From contig CANMQI010000005.1 of the NCBI GenBank assembly GCA_947499955.1, forward strand, positions 1 to 64,000: DNA of 64,000 bases, read 5' to 3'. The notes beneath the pieces were generated by a model. The model worked only from the letters and a program-made list of their open reading frames with translations, was not told the DNA's origin and did not search any database. Source of the stretch: an uncultured Granulosicoccus sp. Lineage in GTDB: Bacteria > Pseudomonadota > Gammaproteobacteria > Granulosicoccales > Granulosicoccaceae. Every line of letters begins with the position of its first letter. Positions within the stretch are counted from its first letter, which is position 1. Positions 37,537 to 45,888 of this stretch are shown one piece after another. A program made the translations under genes and the position numbers.

Positions 37537-38130
37537 ATGAAACTACCCCAAATTCCTGTGTTATTACTAGTCGGATTATCAGTCGGTTGCGCTACAACAC
37601 CGGCACCAGACAGCAACATGGTGCGACTTTGCGACTCCAGTGGCTGTGAAGAAGTTGACAAGAGCACGGCCCGATTCGACCCCTCGAGTACGGTTCCCGA
37701 CGCTGACCCGGAAGGCAGAATGCCAGCACTGGAGAAACTCGCCAAAGAGGACCCTCGTGCAGCACACGACCTGGCATTGCGATTGTTCCGCGGCGATGGT
37801 GTCAGACGCGACAGTTATCAGGCACTCCAGTGGATGCGTGACGCGGCAGAGCGCGGCGATCTGGGTGCGCAAAAAGCTGTCGGTCGACTTTATCTGACCG
37901 GTCTGGAAGAGATGGGCTCCGATCCGCGTGAGGCCGAGAAGTGGCTGACCATTGCAGCTGGCCGAGGCGACAAGGAAGCCGAGGAACTGCTGGTCGAAGC
38001 CAGCGCTGCTCGCAAGAACGAAGATGCGGCGTATCAGCTACGTACTCGCTGGCGCCCGGTTTTCTACAACTCCTGGTATTCAGGCTACCGCTACTACTGG
38101 CGCTGGAGTAGCGGCCGCTGGATCTACTGA
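37537..38130 (+). CDS. Sel1-repeat lipoprotein
   Basis: This 197-residue protein has a lipoprotein-type signal (VLLLVGLSVGC, Cys near 18; position -3 is Ser, so the lipobox is not ideal). An acidic linker follows. Then come two to three Sel1-like repeats at about 70-150: AAHDLALRLFRGDGVRRD, ALQWMRDAAERGDLGAQKAV, AEKWLTIAAGRGDKEAEELL. The C-terminus is aromatic and basic (WYSGYRYYWRWSSGRWIY), suited to surface or membrane contact. Sel1 proteins usually act as scaffolds. It is divergent from the CsgG-type gene, and the region between contains AATTCCA...TGGAATT (37485-37512). Confidence 0.78.
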   Translation: MKLPQIPVLLLVGLSVGCATTPAPDSNMVRLCDSSGCEEVDKSTARFDPSSTVPDADPEGRMPALEKLAKEDPRAAHDLALRLFRGDGVRRDSYQALQWMRDAAERGDLGAQKAVGRLYLTGLEEMGSDPREAEKWLTIAAGRGDKEAEELLVEASAARKNEDAAYQLRTRWRPVFYNSWYSGYRYYWRWSSGRWIY

Positions 38131-38233
38131 AACAGTAGCGAGACTTCAGCAACGGATGGCCCGTCGACATGACTGGCCTGATCCGTCAAATCGGTATAGC
38201 CCCATGCCTGTATTATTACTTTTCTGACACCCT

Positions 38234-38253
38234 CCCCTCCCTGAAGGGAGGGG
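38234..38253. terminator. 8-bp perfect hairpin between convergent genes
   Basis: CCCCTCCC-TGAA-GGGAGGGG forms an 8-bp stem with a tetraloop, in the 176-base gap between the Sel1-type gene and a LysR gene. It is probably a bidirectional transcription terminator. No T-tract adjoins it. The sequence also resembles the hairpins left at ends of IS200/IS605-type elements. Confidence 0.5.
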
Positions 38254-38306
38254 ATTCCTGCGGCGTTCAGGCAAATGCGTAAAGCCCGCCTTCCCATCGT
38301 TCTCGA

Positions 38307-39191
38307 TCAGCTGTCCTGCACCTCAAGCAAGTGGTCCAGCAACAAGCCCACCAGAGTGCCGCGGCGACTCGATTCAGGCCAGACAGCATAGATATTGGAT
38401 GTCGCCAGAGACCAGTCTGGCAGCACTTGCGCCAGTCTTCCGGCAGCAAGGTCTGCCCCCACTTCTATCAAGGGAAGTTTCTGGATTCCCAGCCCCGCCA
38501 GAACTGCCGATCGCGCACCACTGATCGAATTGACCAGTACGCGCGATTGTTCCGGATGAACCGTGATCTCTTCGTTTTCTCGCAGCAGGACGAACTTCTC
38601 CGGCAGCATGTCGAGCAGCACGAAGTCACAACGCGACAGGTCGCCCGGGCCGGATAGCGTATCGATGGATTCCAGGTAGGACGGAGCTGCAACCAGAGCG
38701 CGCTCGAAGGTGCCGATCTTGCGACTCTTCAGTGTACTGTCGCTCATGACACCCAGTCTGATCGCCATATCAAACCCTTCTGCCACCAGGTTGATCTGCT
38801 CGTCACTGCTGCAGAGTGTCACACCGACACTTGGGTAGCGACGGGCAAAGCGCCACAGGGCACTCACCTGAGGGCTGTTCATCAGAAAGGCAGGCGCGCT
38901 GATGCGCAGCGTCCCTGTCGGGTCGCCGCTGATATCGGCAATGGCATCGAAGCCTTCCTCGGCCGCCTCGACCATGCGCCTTGCCGGCTCCAGCAAACGC
39001 TGTCCCTCACTCGTCAGGGAAAGAGAGCGAGTCGAACGATGAAACAGGCTCACGCCATGCCGCGTTTCCAGGGCCTTGACATGATGACTGACCACCGACG
39101 TCGACAACCTCAGTGCACGACCCGCAGCACTGAAGCTACCCGCCTCGGCAACCTTGGCGAAAATCGCCAGTGCGCGCAGATCGTCAATCAT
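38307..39191 (-). CDS. LysR-type regulator
   Basis: This 294-residue regulator is started at ATG 39191 (MIDDLRALAIFAKVAEAGSF), the usual distance before the helix-turn-helix (SAAGRALRLSTSVVSHHVKALE). The effector domain shows LRISAPAFLMNSPQVSALWRF, FDMAIRLG and VLVNSISGARSAVLAGLGI. It is typical of the LysR class near redox and quinone enzymes. It is divergent from the ferric-reductase-like and QorB-like pair, which it probably controls. The 281 bases between hold no obvious long dyad. Confidence 0.9.
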   Translation of the reverse strand: MIDDLRALAIFAKVAEAGSFSAAGRALRLSTSVVSHHVKALETRHGVSLFHRSTRSLSLTSEGQRLLEPARRMVEAAEEGFDAIADISGDPTGTLRISAPAFLMNSPQVSALWRFARRYPSVGVTLCSSDEQINLVAEGFDMAIRLGVMSDSTLKSRKIGTFERALVAAPSYLESIDTLSGPGDLSRCDFVLLDMLPEKFVLLRENEEITVHPEQSRVLVNSISGARSAVLAGLGIQKLPLIEVGADLAAGRLAQVLPDWSLATSNIYAVWPESSRRGTLVGLLLDHLLEVQDS

Positions 39192-39472
39192 GAATGCCAG
39201 CTTTCGATTTGATGAGAGGCTCATTCAAACCTATCCCACCAAGTCATACAAGCAGCAACGCCATATCATGTGCAGGACCGCCACAGCCTTGCCAGCAGAT
39301 AATCAGGTTGCAGGCGATCATTTCGTGGCACCCAGCCCGGCTGAGTAACAGGCGTGCCAGCCAGCTTTCGATCTGGTGAGAAACTGTTTCAAATTCAACC
39401 AACCGGCCAGCCAGGTGCAAAACCAGCTATCAGGCGCACAATACGAGTACCTGTCAGAGAGCCAGAGAGCGA

Positions 39473-40066
39473 ATGAACACGTTGAAGAACACCCTCAATT
39501 CACCCTATGCCTTCTGGGTATTGCTCGCCCTGCCCTCCTTCGCCATGATCAATGGTGCCTTGTCCGGTAGTGATCTGGAAGGCCTGCTTCACCCGACCGG
39601 TGAATTTTCCGCCCGCTGCATGATCATCGCCATGATGCTGACACCCCTGCGCATGCTGTTCCCGACATCCAGAACTGTCTTGTGGCTGATGCGGCGGCGT
39701 CGATATCTGGGGGTCGCCGCGTTTGGCTATGCGGCTCTGCATACACTCTACTACGTGATTGATCTGGGCTCCTTGTCCGCGGTGCTGGCCGAGATCACAC
39801 AGTTCGGAATCTGGACGGGCTGGATTGCCTTCGTGATTTTCGTGCCTCTGGCGATGACATCAAACAACGCATCGTTGCGCCGACTCGGCCGCTCATGGAA
39901 GACACTGCAGCGCTTCGTCTATCCGGCCGCCGTTGCAACCTTGCTGCACTGGATATTTATTCACAACAACATCGGACCGGCTCTGGTGCATTTCCTGCCC
40001 CTGGCCGGTCTGGAAATCTATCGAGTCTGGAAGTCGACAGGCACCCAACGCCAGTTGGCTTCGTAA
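39473..40066 (+). CDS. Ferric-reductase-like transmembrane protein
   Basis: This 197-residue inner-membrane protein has about five to six hydrophobic spans. It fits the ferric reductase-like domain (as in MsrQ/YedZ): RCMIIAMMLTPLRMLFP, LMRRRRYLGVAAFGYAALHTLYYV with a candidate heme His, and LQRFVYPAAVATLLHWIFIH with two more. Such proteins move electrons from quinol across the membrane. No MsrP-like molybdoenzyme partner is adjacent. The next gene, 46 bases downstream, is an NAD(P)-binding quinone-reductase-like protein, suggesting a two-gene redox unit. Confidence 0.82.
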   Translation: MNTLKNTLNSPYAFWVLLALPSFAMINGALSGSDLEGLLHPTGEFSARCMIIAMMLTPLRMLFPTSRTVLWLMRRRRYLGVAAFGYAALHTLYYVIDLGSLSAVLAEITQFGIWTGWIAFVIFVPLAMTSNNASLRRLGRSWKTLQRFVYPAAVATLLHWIFIHNNIGPALVHFLPLAGLEIYRVWKSTGTQRQLAS

Positions 40067-40112
40067 CCTCAGGGAGAAGACATCTGGCCATCTACCAACA
40101 CGTGAATACACC

Positions 40113-40958
40113 ATGACCATCGCCATCACTTCGGTTTCCGGACAACTGGGAGCAGCCATCACCCGCGCTCTCATCGACATGAATGTGGCAGACAGCCTTG
40201 TGGGACTCGCCCGCAGCCCGGACAAGGTCAGGGACCTGGACATCGACATCCGTCCCGGTGACTACGCCGAGCCGCAGCAGTTGCAGACCTCGCTGCACGG
40301 CGTGAACACGCTACTACTGGTGTCAGGCAATGCAGCGCCCGAGGAGCGCATCGGACAGCATCGCAATGTCATCAACGCAGCCAAGGCTGCCGGTGTCACG
40401 AAGATCGTCTACACCAGCGTCCAGGGAGCCGAGGAAGGGACCGCCTTTTCCCCGGTGGTGCAAAGCAATCGCCAGACTGAGGCGGATGTACGTAACAGTG
40501 GTCTCGACTGGGTCATCGGTCTCAACGGCATCTACATCGAACCGGATGTGGAGTATATCGACAGCTACCGCAAGGTCGGCGAGATCGCCAATTCGGCGGG
40601 TGTCGGGCGATGCGCCTATACCACTCGGTCCGAGCTGGCTGTCGCCTACGCCCACCTGCTGACCGAAGCGCGCCATGACGGCTGCACCTACAGGCTGCAC
40701 GGTGACCTGCTCACTCAGGCACAACTGGCAGACTATCTCAATCAGGCCTTCGACACTGAGTTGCATTATCGTGCCATGTCACACGAGGCGTTCAAGGCCG
40801 ATCGTATTGCTGAACTGGGTGAATTCATGGGTACGGTCATCGCCGGTATCTATCAAGGCATCCACGAGGGAGCTCTGGATCACCCCAGCCAGTTCGAAAC
40901 GGCGGCTGGCCGCCGCCACCAGAGCTGGGATGACTACTTTGCGTCTCTGCGAGGCTGA
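40113..40958 (+). CDS. NmrA-like / QorB-type NAD(P)H:quinone reductase
   Basis: This 281-residue SDR-superfamily protein starts at ATG 40113 (MTIAITSVSGQLGAAITRAL). Note SVSGQLG where the family has the T/S-x-x-x-GxxG nucleotide motif. GVNTLLLVSG, QHRNVINAAKAAGVTKIVYTS and SGLDWVIGLNGIYIEP match QorB/YtfG. QorB uses NADPH to reduce quinones. It follows the membrane protein gene closely and is divergent from the LysR gene. Substrate is inferred from homology only. Confidence 0.85.
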   Translation: MTIAITSVSGQLGAAITRALIDMNVADSLVGLARSPDKVRDLDIDIRPGDYAEPQQLQTSLHGVNTLLLVSGNAAPEERIGQHRNVINAAKAAGVTKIVYTSVQGAEEGTAFSPVVQSNRQTEADVRNSGLDWVIGLNGIYIEPDVEYIDSYRKVGEIANSAGVGRCAYTTRSELAVAYAHLLTEARHDGCTYRLHGDLLTQAQLADYLNQAFDTELHYRAMSHEAFKADRIAELGEFMGTVIAGIYQGIHEGALDHPSQFETAAGRRHQSWDDYFASLRG

Positions 40959-41161
40959 TGATCGCCCGAGTTCGGACCGTAGAGAACGACGAACCTTTCC
41001 GGGCTCAGGGTCCTTGCCTGGCATTCTTTCGATAATAACGTCGGAAATAATTACACGCAGGCCACGACCGCCTGGCCAATGGCGTCAAGGCATTACACTA
41101 CCGTCTGAACCCATCCCCGTCGGCCAACCGGCGAACAGACATGCTCAGGGAAGCTCCAACC

Positions 41162-42067
41162 ATGAACATCAGATTTGCCGTATCAGCAAGCATCGGTATG
41201 GCACTCAGCAGCGCCGCCAACGCCGATATCGTCGTCTCTTCCAAGATCGATACCGAAGGGGGTCTGCTCGGCAACATGATCGCGCTGGCTCTGGAAGATG
41301 CCGGTCTGCCGGTCGAACGCCGTTTGCAACTGGGTGCCACGCAGGTGGTACGCGAGGCATTGCTGGCCGACCAGATCGATATCTATCCTGAGTACACCGG
41401 CAATGCCGCCTTCTTCTTCAACGAAGCCGACAGCGCTGTCTGGAAGGATGCCAAGGCGGCCTATGCGCGAGCAGCAGAACTGGACGCGGCACAGAACAAT
41501 CTCACCTGGCTGCAATCCGCTCCGGCCAACAACACCTGGGCCATTGCTCTGACAGGTGCCGTGGCCAAGGAAAACAAGCTGGCCAGCATGTCCGATTTCG
41601 GCGCCTGGGTGGCCGATGGGGGCAAGGTGAAACTGGCAGCCTCCACCGAGTTTGTCTCCTCACCGGCAGTACTGCCCGCCATGCAGGAAGCTTATGGCTT
41701 TACATTGACCCCCGATCAGACCGTGGTGCTGTCCGGCGGTGATACCGCGGCCACCATTCAGGCAGCTGCTCGCGGCACCTCTGGCGTGAATGCTGCCATG
41801 GCCTATGGCACCGACGGTGGTGTCGGTGCCACCGGGCTGGTTGTCATGGCCGACGACAAGGGAGTGCAGCCAGTGTATGAACCGGCCCCGGTCGTGCGCG
41901 ATTCGGTATTGGCAGAGTACCCTGCCATCGCTGATGTTCTGGACCCGATCTTTACCGGCCTGGACATGGCCACCTTGCAGAAACTGAACGGTCGAATCCA
42001 GGTGGGTGGTGAACCTGCTGAAGCCGTCGCGCGGGACTACCTGACGCAGACCGGTGTTCTGGATTAA
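41162..42067 (+). CDS. osmF: Glycine betaine/osmoprotectant-binding protein, OsmF type
   Basis: This 301-residue secreted protein starts at ATG 41162 with signal peptide NIRFAVSASIGMALSSAANA. It is an OpuAC/OsmF-type binding protein: SSKIDTEGGLLGNMIALALED, RRLQLGATQVVREALLADQIDIYPEYTGN and FTGLDMATLQKLNGRIQVGGE. QIDIYPEYTGN is a clear hallmark. Together with three downstream genes in E. coli order (binding protein, permease, ATPase, permease) it forms a complete importer for a quaternary ammonium compound. In E. coli this system binds glycine betaine weakly, so the substrate here is not fixed. Confidence 0.92.
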   Translation: MNIRFAVSASIGMALSSAANADIVVSSKIDTEGGLLGNMIALALEDAGLPVERRLQLGATQVVREALLADQIDIYPEYTGNAAFFFNEADSAVWKDAKAAYARAAELDAAQNNLTWLQSAPANNTWAIALTGAVAKENKLASMSDFGAWVADGGKVKLAASTEFVSSPAVLPAMQEAYGFTLTPDQTVVLSGGDTAATIQAAARGTSGVNAAMAYGTDGGVGATGLVVMADDKGVQPVYEPAPVVRDSVLAEYPAIADVLDPIFTGLDMATLQKLNGRIQVGGEPAEAVARDYLTQTGVLD

Positions 42068-42078
42068 TCGCTGAAGCC

Positions 42079-43248
42079 GTGCCGGTGAGAAGCACCGCTT
42101 GGCTCTCCCCGCCGGGCGTGCTGCTCGCGGTGCTGGGTGTTGCATCACTGCTGGCGCCGTACATGACGCTGGCAGCCAATCGCATCGTGGCCGGCGAGGG
42201 CTTCAAGGCCTGGCAGGTGGCGGGAGCTGAATTCACCGCACCCGGAATGCTGGCCGTGGCCATCGGCTTGCTGTTGGGACTGTTACCCAGATGGCATTGG
42301 CTGCGCCTGACGGGGGCAGCCCTCGGACTGGCGGGCATGGCCTGGCTGTTATCTCATGGCGCGCCGGCATTGCTGGACGGTGCAGGAGATTATGCGCGCG
42401 TGTCACCCGGTGCGGGCTTCTGGTGCCTGCTGGTGATACTGGCCCTGTTGATGGCGGATGCATTGACGCACTTGTCACCAGGACCACTGGCACGGATCGG
42501 CCTGTTGCTGTTGGTCCTGCTGCTAATGGCCATTCTGCTGAATTCCGGTGCGCTTGCCCAGTTGTCGATCCTGCAGGAATACGCCAGTCGCAAGGCCGCT
42601 TTCACTGACGCCACCTGGCGGCACCTCGGCCTTGCCTTCGGCTCCCTGGCGATGGCGACGGCCATCGGCGTACCACTCGGGATACTGGCCTATCGGCGGG
42701 AGCGACTGCGCAAGGCGATATTGCCGGTGTTGAGCTTCCTGCAGACCATTCCCTCTCTGGCCATGTTCGGCATCATGATTCCGCTGCTGGGTTGGTTCGT
42801 CAGCGTTTTTCCCGGAGCCAAGGCCATCGGTATCGCCGGGGTCGGTTTTGCCCCTGCCTTTCTCGCCTTGGTGCTCTACTCCCTGCTACCGGTTGCCGGG
42901 AATGTGGTGGCCGGTCTGCAGAGCACACCGGCATCCGCCATCGAGGCGGCGCGCGGCATGGGAATGAGTGCCGGGCAACGCCTGCTGCGTATCGAACTAC
43001 CTCTGGGACTGCCAGTGATTCTGGCGGGACTTCGTATCGCACTGGTGCAGAACATCGGATTGGCCGTCATCGCCGGGCTGATCGGTGGTGGCGGTTATGG
43101 CGCCTTCGTCTTTCAGGGACTCAATCAGACAGCCACTGATCTGATTCTGCTCGGCGCCCTGCCCACCGTGGCACTGGCGCTTCTGGCCGCCATGGGAATG
43201 GATGTGATAGTGGAGTTGACCAGAGCGACACCCGAGGAAACATCATGA
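42079..43248 (+). CDS. yehY: Osmoprotectant ABC permease, YehY type
   Basis: The 389-residue product starts at GTG 42079. The N-terminal half has about four membrane spans not found in most ABC permeases (VLLAVLGVASLLAPYMTLA, MLAVAIGLLLGLLPRW), a YehY trait. The C-terminal BPD_transp_1 domain (about 180-385) shows FLQTIPSLAMFGIMIPLLGW and the EAA loop AIEAARGMGMSAGQRLLRIELPLGLPV. E. coli YehY has 385 residues. It overlaps yehX by 4 bases. Confidence 0.93.
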   Translation: MPVRSTAWLSPPGVLLAVLGVASLLAPYMTLAANRIVAGEGFKAWQVAGAEFTAPGMLAVAIGLLLGLLPRWHWLRLTGAALGLAGMAWLLSHGAPALLDGAGDYARVSPGAGFWCLLVILALLMADALTHLSPGPLARIGLLLLVLLLMAILLNSGALAQLSILQEYASRKAAFTDATWRHLGLAFGSLAMATAIGVPLGILAYRRERLRKAILPVLSFLQTIPSLAMFGIMIPLLGWFVSVFPGAKAIGIAGVGFAPAFLALVLYSLLPVAGNVVAGLQSTPASAIEAARGMGMSAGQRLLRIELPLGLPVILAGLRIALVQNIGLAVIAGLIGGGGYGAFVFQGLNQTATDLILLGALPTVALALLAAMGMDVIVELTRATPEETS

Positions 43249-44180
43249 TCGAGATCGACAGGATATCCAAGCTGTACGATGGTGCCGCAGCAGTCGATGC
43301 CGTGTCGATGACAGTCGAGACCGCCACGATCACGGCCATCGTGGGCACATCCGGTTCCGGCAAGACCACCTTGCTACGCATGATCAACCGCTTGGTCGAG
43401 CCCAGTTCGGGCGAGGTTCGCATCAACGGCGAGTCCACCCGCTCGGTACCGAAAAACACCCTGCGTCGTCGCATCGGCTATGCCATCCAGAGCCACGGTC
43501 TGTTTCCACACTACACGGTGGCACGCAACATCGGCACGGTACCCACGCTTCTGGGCTGGTCAAAAGCGGCTATACGCGCTCGGGTGGACGAACTGCTGGA
43601 GCTGTTCTCGATGGAGCCCGAGCATTTTCGTGATCGCTACCCGGCGGAATTATCAGGCGGACAACAACAACGGGTTGGCGTGGCACGCGCTCTGGCCTCA
43701 CGACCTGACTTGTTGCTGATGGACGAACCCTTCGGAGCGCTCGATCCGATCATCCGTGCACGCGCTCAGGAGGATCTACGTCGCATACAACGCACACTCG
43801 GATCCACCATCATGCTGGTCACCCATGACATGGAAGAGGCCATTCAGCTGGGCGATCGAGTCGCGGTCATGGATGCAGGTCGCCTGGTACAACACGGCAC
43901 TCCCGCCGAGATCATTCAACGACCTGCCTCCGATTTCGTCGCCGACATGGTCGGTGGTGTGGAACGTCCCTTGCGCCTCCTGTCGCTGTTCCCCCTGTCC
44001 GAGCTAGTCGAGCAAGGGCATGCCGAAGGGGACGCTCTGGATGCCGATACCAGCCTGCGAGATGCGCTGTCCAACTGTCTCTGGACAGGCCGCAACGCCG
44101 TGCCCGTCGTCAAGGATGGCGTCGCGTTGGGCCGAGTGACGATGGATGCCATTCGTGCTCGTGCCGAAGGTCCACGATGA
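43245..44180 (+). CDS. yehX: Osmoprotectant ABC transporter ATPase, YehX type
   Basis: This 311-residue ATPase has Walker A GTSGSGKTT (about 36-44), YAIQSHGLFPHYTVARNI, signature LSGGQQQRVGVARAL, Walker B LLLMDEPFGALDP and the H-loop LVTHDMEEA. A C-terminal CBS-like extension (LDADTSLRDALSNCLWTGRNAVPV) agrees with the ProV/YehX class. Overlaps of 4 bases with both permease genes show one operon. Confidence 0.94.
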   Translation: MIEIDRISKLYDGAAAVDAVSMTVETATITAIVGTSGSGKTTLLRMINRLVEPSSGEVRINGESTRSVPKNTLRRRIGYAIQSHGLFPHYTVARNIGTVPTLLGWSKAAIRARVDELLELFSMEPEHFRDRYPAELSGGQQQRVGVARALASRPDLLLMDEPFGALDPIIRARAQEDLRRIQRTLGSTIMLVTHDMEEAIQLGDRVAVMDAGRLVQHGTPAEIIQRPASDFVADMVGGVERPLRLLSLFPLSELVEQGHAEGDALDADTSLRDALSNCLWTGRNAVPVVKDGVALGRVTMDAIRARAEGPR

Positions 44181-44941
44181 AGCTGGCGGCTCTGTTCCGG
44201 ACGGCTCTTGTTCTGTTGCTGTTGGCGCTCGTGATCAAACCCACCTGGTTCACCTGGGCCTTCGCGCCATTTGCCCCCGATAATGGCGCGGTCATCTACG
44301 AACGGGCTAGCCTCTTGTCCCTGTCGCTGAGCCACCTGAGTCTGGTGGCACTGGCCTCCACCGCTGCGACACTGGTGGCAGTCACATTGGCCATTCTGGT
44401 GACACGCCCGGCGGGGTCCGCCTTTCTGCCGCTGTCCCGTACGATCACCAACATGGGGCAGACCTTTCCTCCGGTTGCGGTGCTGGCACTGGCGGTACCC
44501 GCTCTGGGTTTTGGTGCCGGGCCGACACTGGTCGCGCTGTTTCTCTACGGCCTGCTACCGATATTCGAAAATGCCATCACAGGTTTGTCCACCCTGCCAC
44601 CGGCAACGATGGAAGCGGCGCGCGGTATCGGCCTGAGTCACCGACAGCGTCTGCTACGGGTGGAACTGCCCCTGGCATTTCCCGTGATTCTGACCGGCAT
44701 TCGTCTGTCTGTCGTCATTGCTCTGGGCACCGCCACGATCGGCTCGACGGTTGCGGCGAGCACTCTGGGTGAGGTCATCATCGCCGGGCTGCTGACGAAC
44801 AATACCGCCTTTGTGCTGCAAGGCGGTCTGATCGTCGGCCTGTTTGCGGTGCTTATCTACGATGCCCTCGTTCAGCTCGAGGTATACCTCAGCCGACGAC
44901 TGGGTGCCGGCTCTTCCGGCGCACTCGCTTCGAAGGCCTGA
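44177..44941 (+). CDS. yehW: Osmoprotectant ABC permease, YehW type
   Basis: The 254-residue permease has about six membrane spans (ALVLLLLALVIKPTWFTWAF at the start, LSHLSLVALASTAATLVAVTLAI) and the EAA loop ATMEAARGIGLSHRQRLLRVELPLAFPV. E. coli YehW is of similar length (243). It closes the importer operon. The stop is followed by 7-bp repeat arrays. Confidence 0.93.
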   Translation: MKLAALFRTALVLLLLALVIKPTWFTWAFAPFAPDNGAVIYERASLLSLSLSHLSLVALASTAATLVAVTLAILVTRPAGSAFLPLSRTITNMGQTFPPVAVLALAVPALGFGAGPTLVALFLYGLLPIFENAITGLSTLPPATMEAARGIGLSHRQRLLRVELPLAFPVILTGIRLSVVIALGTATIGSTVAASTLGEVIIAGLLTNNTAFVLQGGLIVGLFAVLIYDALVQLEVYLSRRLGAGSSGALASKA

Positions 44942-44969
44942 ACAGCCATTGCCTCGGCGAATGCTGGGT

Positions 44970-44997
44970 GGCGGATGGCGGATGGCGGATGGCGGAT
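44970..44997. repeat. Four-copy heptamer array GGCGGAT
   Basis: Four direct copies of GGCGGAT, with a partial fifth, lie 28 bases after the yehW stop and 7 bases before a second heptamer array of unrelated sequence. Confidence 0.95.
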
Positions 44998-45004
44998 GGC
45001 GAAG

Positions 45005-45074
45005 GCTGAGTGCTGAGTGCTGAGTGCTGAGTGCTGAGTGCTGAGTGCTGAGTGCTGAGTGCTGAGTGCTGAGT
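45005..45074. repeat. Ten-copy heptamer array GCTGAGT
   Basis: Ten perfect direct copies of GCTGAGT. The array is intergenic, contains no open frame of interest, and its perfection suggests recent expansion. Confidence 0.97.
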
Positions 45075-45333
45075 GTTCAGCATCAGGCCCTTATCAAGGT
45101 CGAGCACCTTTCGATTTCCTGACACACTCCTTTCGACGAGCCCCCTCTAATCGAAAGTGCCCATCCTGTTTACCCTGTCACCCAGTCAGACAGGTGACGC
45201 ATTGCCAGCTGTCCTTGCAACCCTGACGCCTCGGACTCAACCTTGCCTGCCAACCGTGCACGGGTTCTGGCCGGATGAACACACCCTCGACAGGACCTCG
45301 GCATGCGCCGATTTCCGACATCTGGAAAACGAC

Positions 45334-45825
45334 ATGAACAGAAGAACCCTATTGGCATCATCGCTCGGCGGCTCGCTGGCGCTGATTCTCGGCCAACACG
45401 CCAATGCTCAGGAAATGGATGACACGAGCCAGAGCAGTTTCGACACCGTCATGGCTTTCATGGAAGCCATGGGCGGCGGCGATATGGAAAAGATGTCAGC
45501 GCTGATGGCTGATGACATGGACTGGCACAACGAAGGCGACAAGAGCATTCCCTGGATCGGTCCATGGGAAGGCAAGGAAGAGATCTTCACATTCCTGGGC
45601 ATCTTCAACGAGAATTTTCAGACGACACAGTGGGAAAACACGGATGCCTTTGCATCTGGAGACACCGTCGCTGTCTTCGGGAAGATGAACGCCATCACCA
45701 CGAAGTCAGGTGCGGAAACCGGCGTATTCACCTTCGCCCTGCGCGCCAAGGTTCGTGACGGACAAGTAGCTCTCTGGCACTGGTTTGAAGACAGCTACGC
45801 GGTCAGCAAGGCTTATCACCGGTAA
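45334..45825 (+). CDS. Secreted SnoaL/NTF2-like protein
   Basis: This 163-residue protein starts at ATG 45334. The N-terminus NRRTLLASSLGGSLALILG carries twin arginines before a hydrophobic stretch, which suggests Tat export (the motif is not perfect). The rest is a small SnoaL/NTF2-like fold: FDTVMAFMEAMGGGDMEKMSAL, MADDMDWHNEGD, the GPWEGKEEIFTFLGIF segment, and FTFALRAKVRDGQVALWHWFEDS. Such proteins are either small enzymes or ligand binders. It converges with the choline sulfatase gene, with a hairpin between. Confidence 0.8.
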   Translation: MNRRTLLASSLGGSLALILGQHANAQEMDDTSQSSFDTVMAFMEAMGGGDMEKMSALMADDMDWHNEGDKSIPWIGPWEGKEEIFTFLGIFNENFQTTQWENTDAFASGDTVAVFGKMNAITTKSGAETGVFTFALRAKVRDGQVALWHWFEDSYAVSKAYHR

Positions 45826-45842
45826 GCTCGGACGCTTTTGAT

Positions 45843-45865
45843 CGGGGCCCGGCATCTCGGCCCCG
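45843..45865. terminator. Hairpin between convergent SnoaL-like and betC genes
   Basis: CGGGGCC, a 9-base loop, then GGCCCCG form a 7-bp GC stem, 17 bases after the SnoaL-like stop. A short run CTTTTG precedes it. It is likely a shared terminator. Confidence 0.5.
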
Positions 45866-45888
45866 CTTCGGCTGACCCAGGGGCCAGA

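Larger units (their letters stand above)
44942..45333. other. 392-base intergenic region rich in 7-bp repeats
   Basis: No gene is supported between yehW and the SnoaL-like gene. It contains the two heptamer arrays (44970-44997 and 45005-45074) and a spaced dyad CTTTCGATT...AATCGAAAG (45108-45116 with 45149-45157). The dyad could lie in the promoter region of the next gene. Confidence 0.6.
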
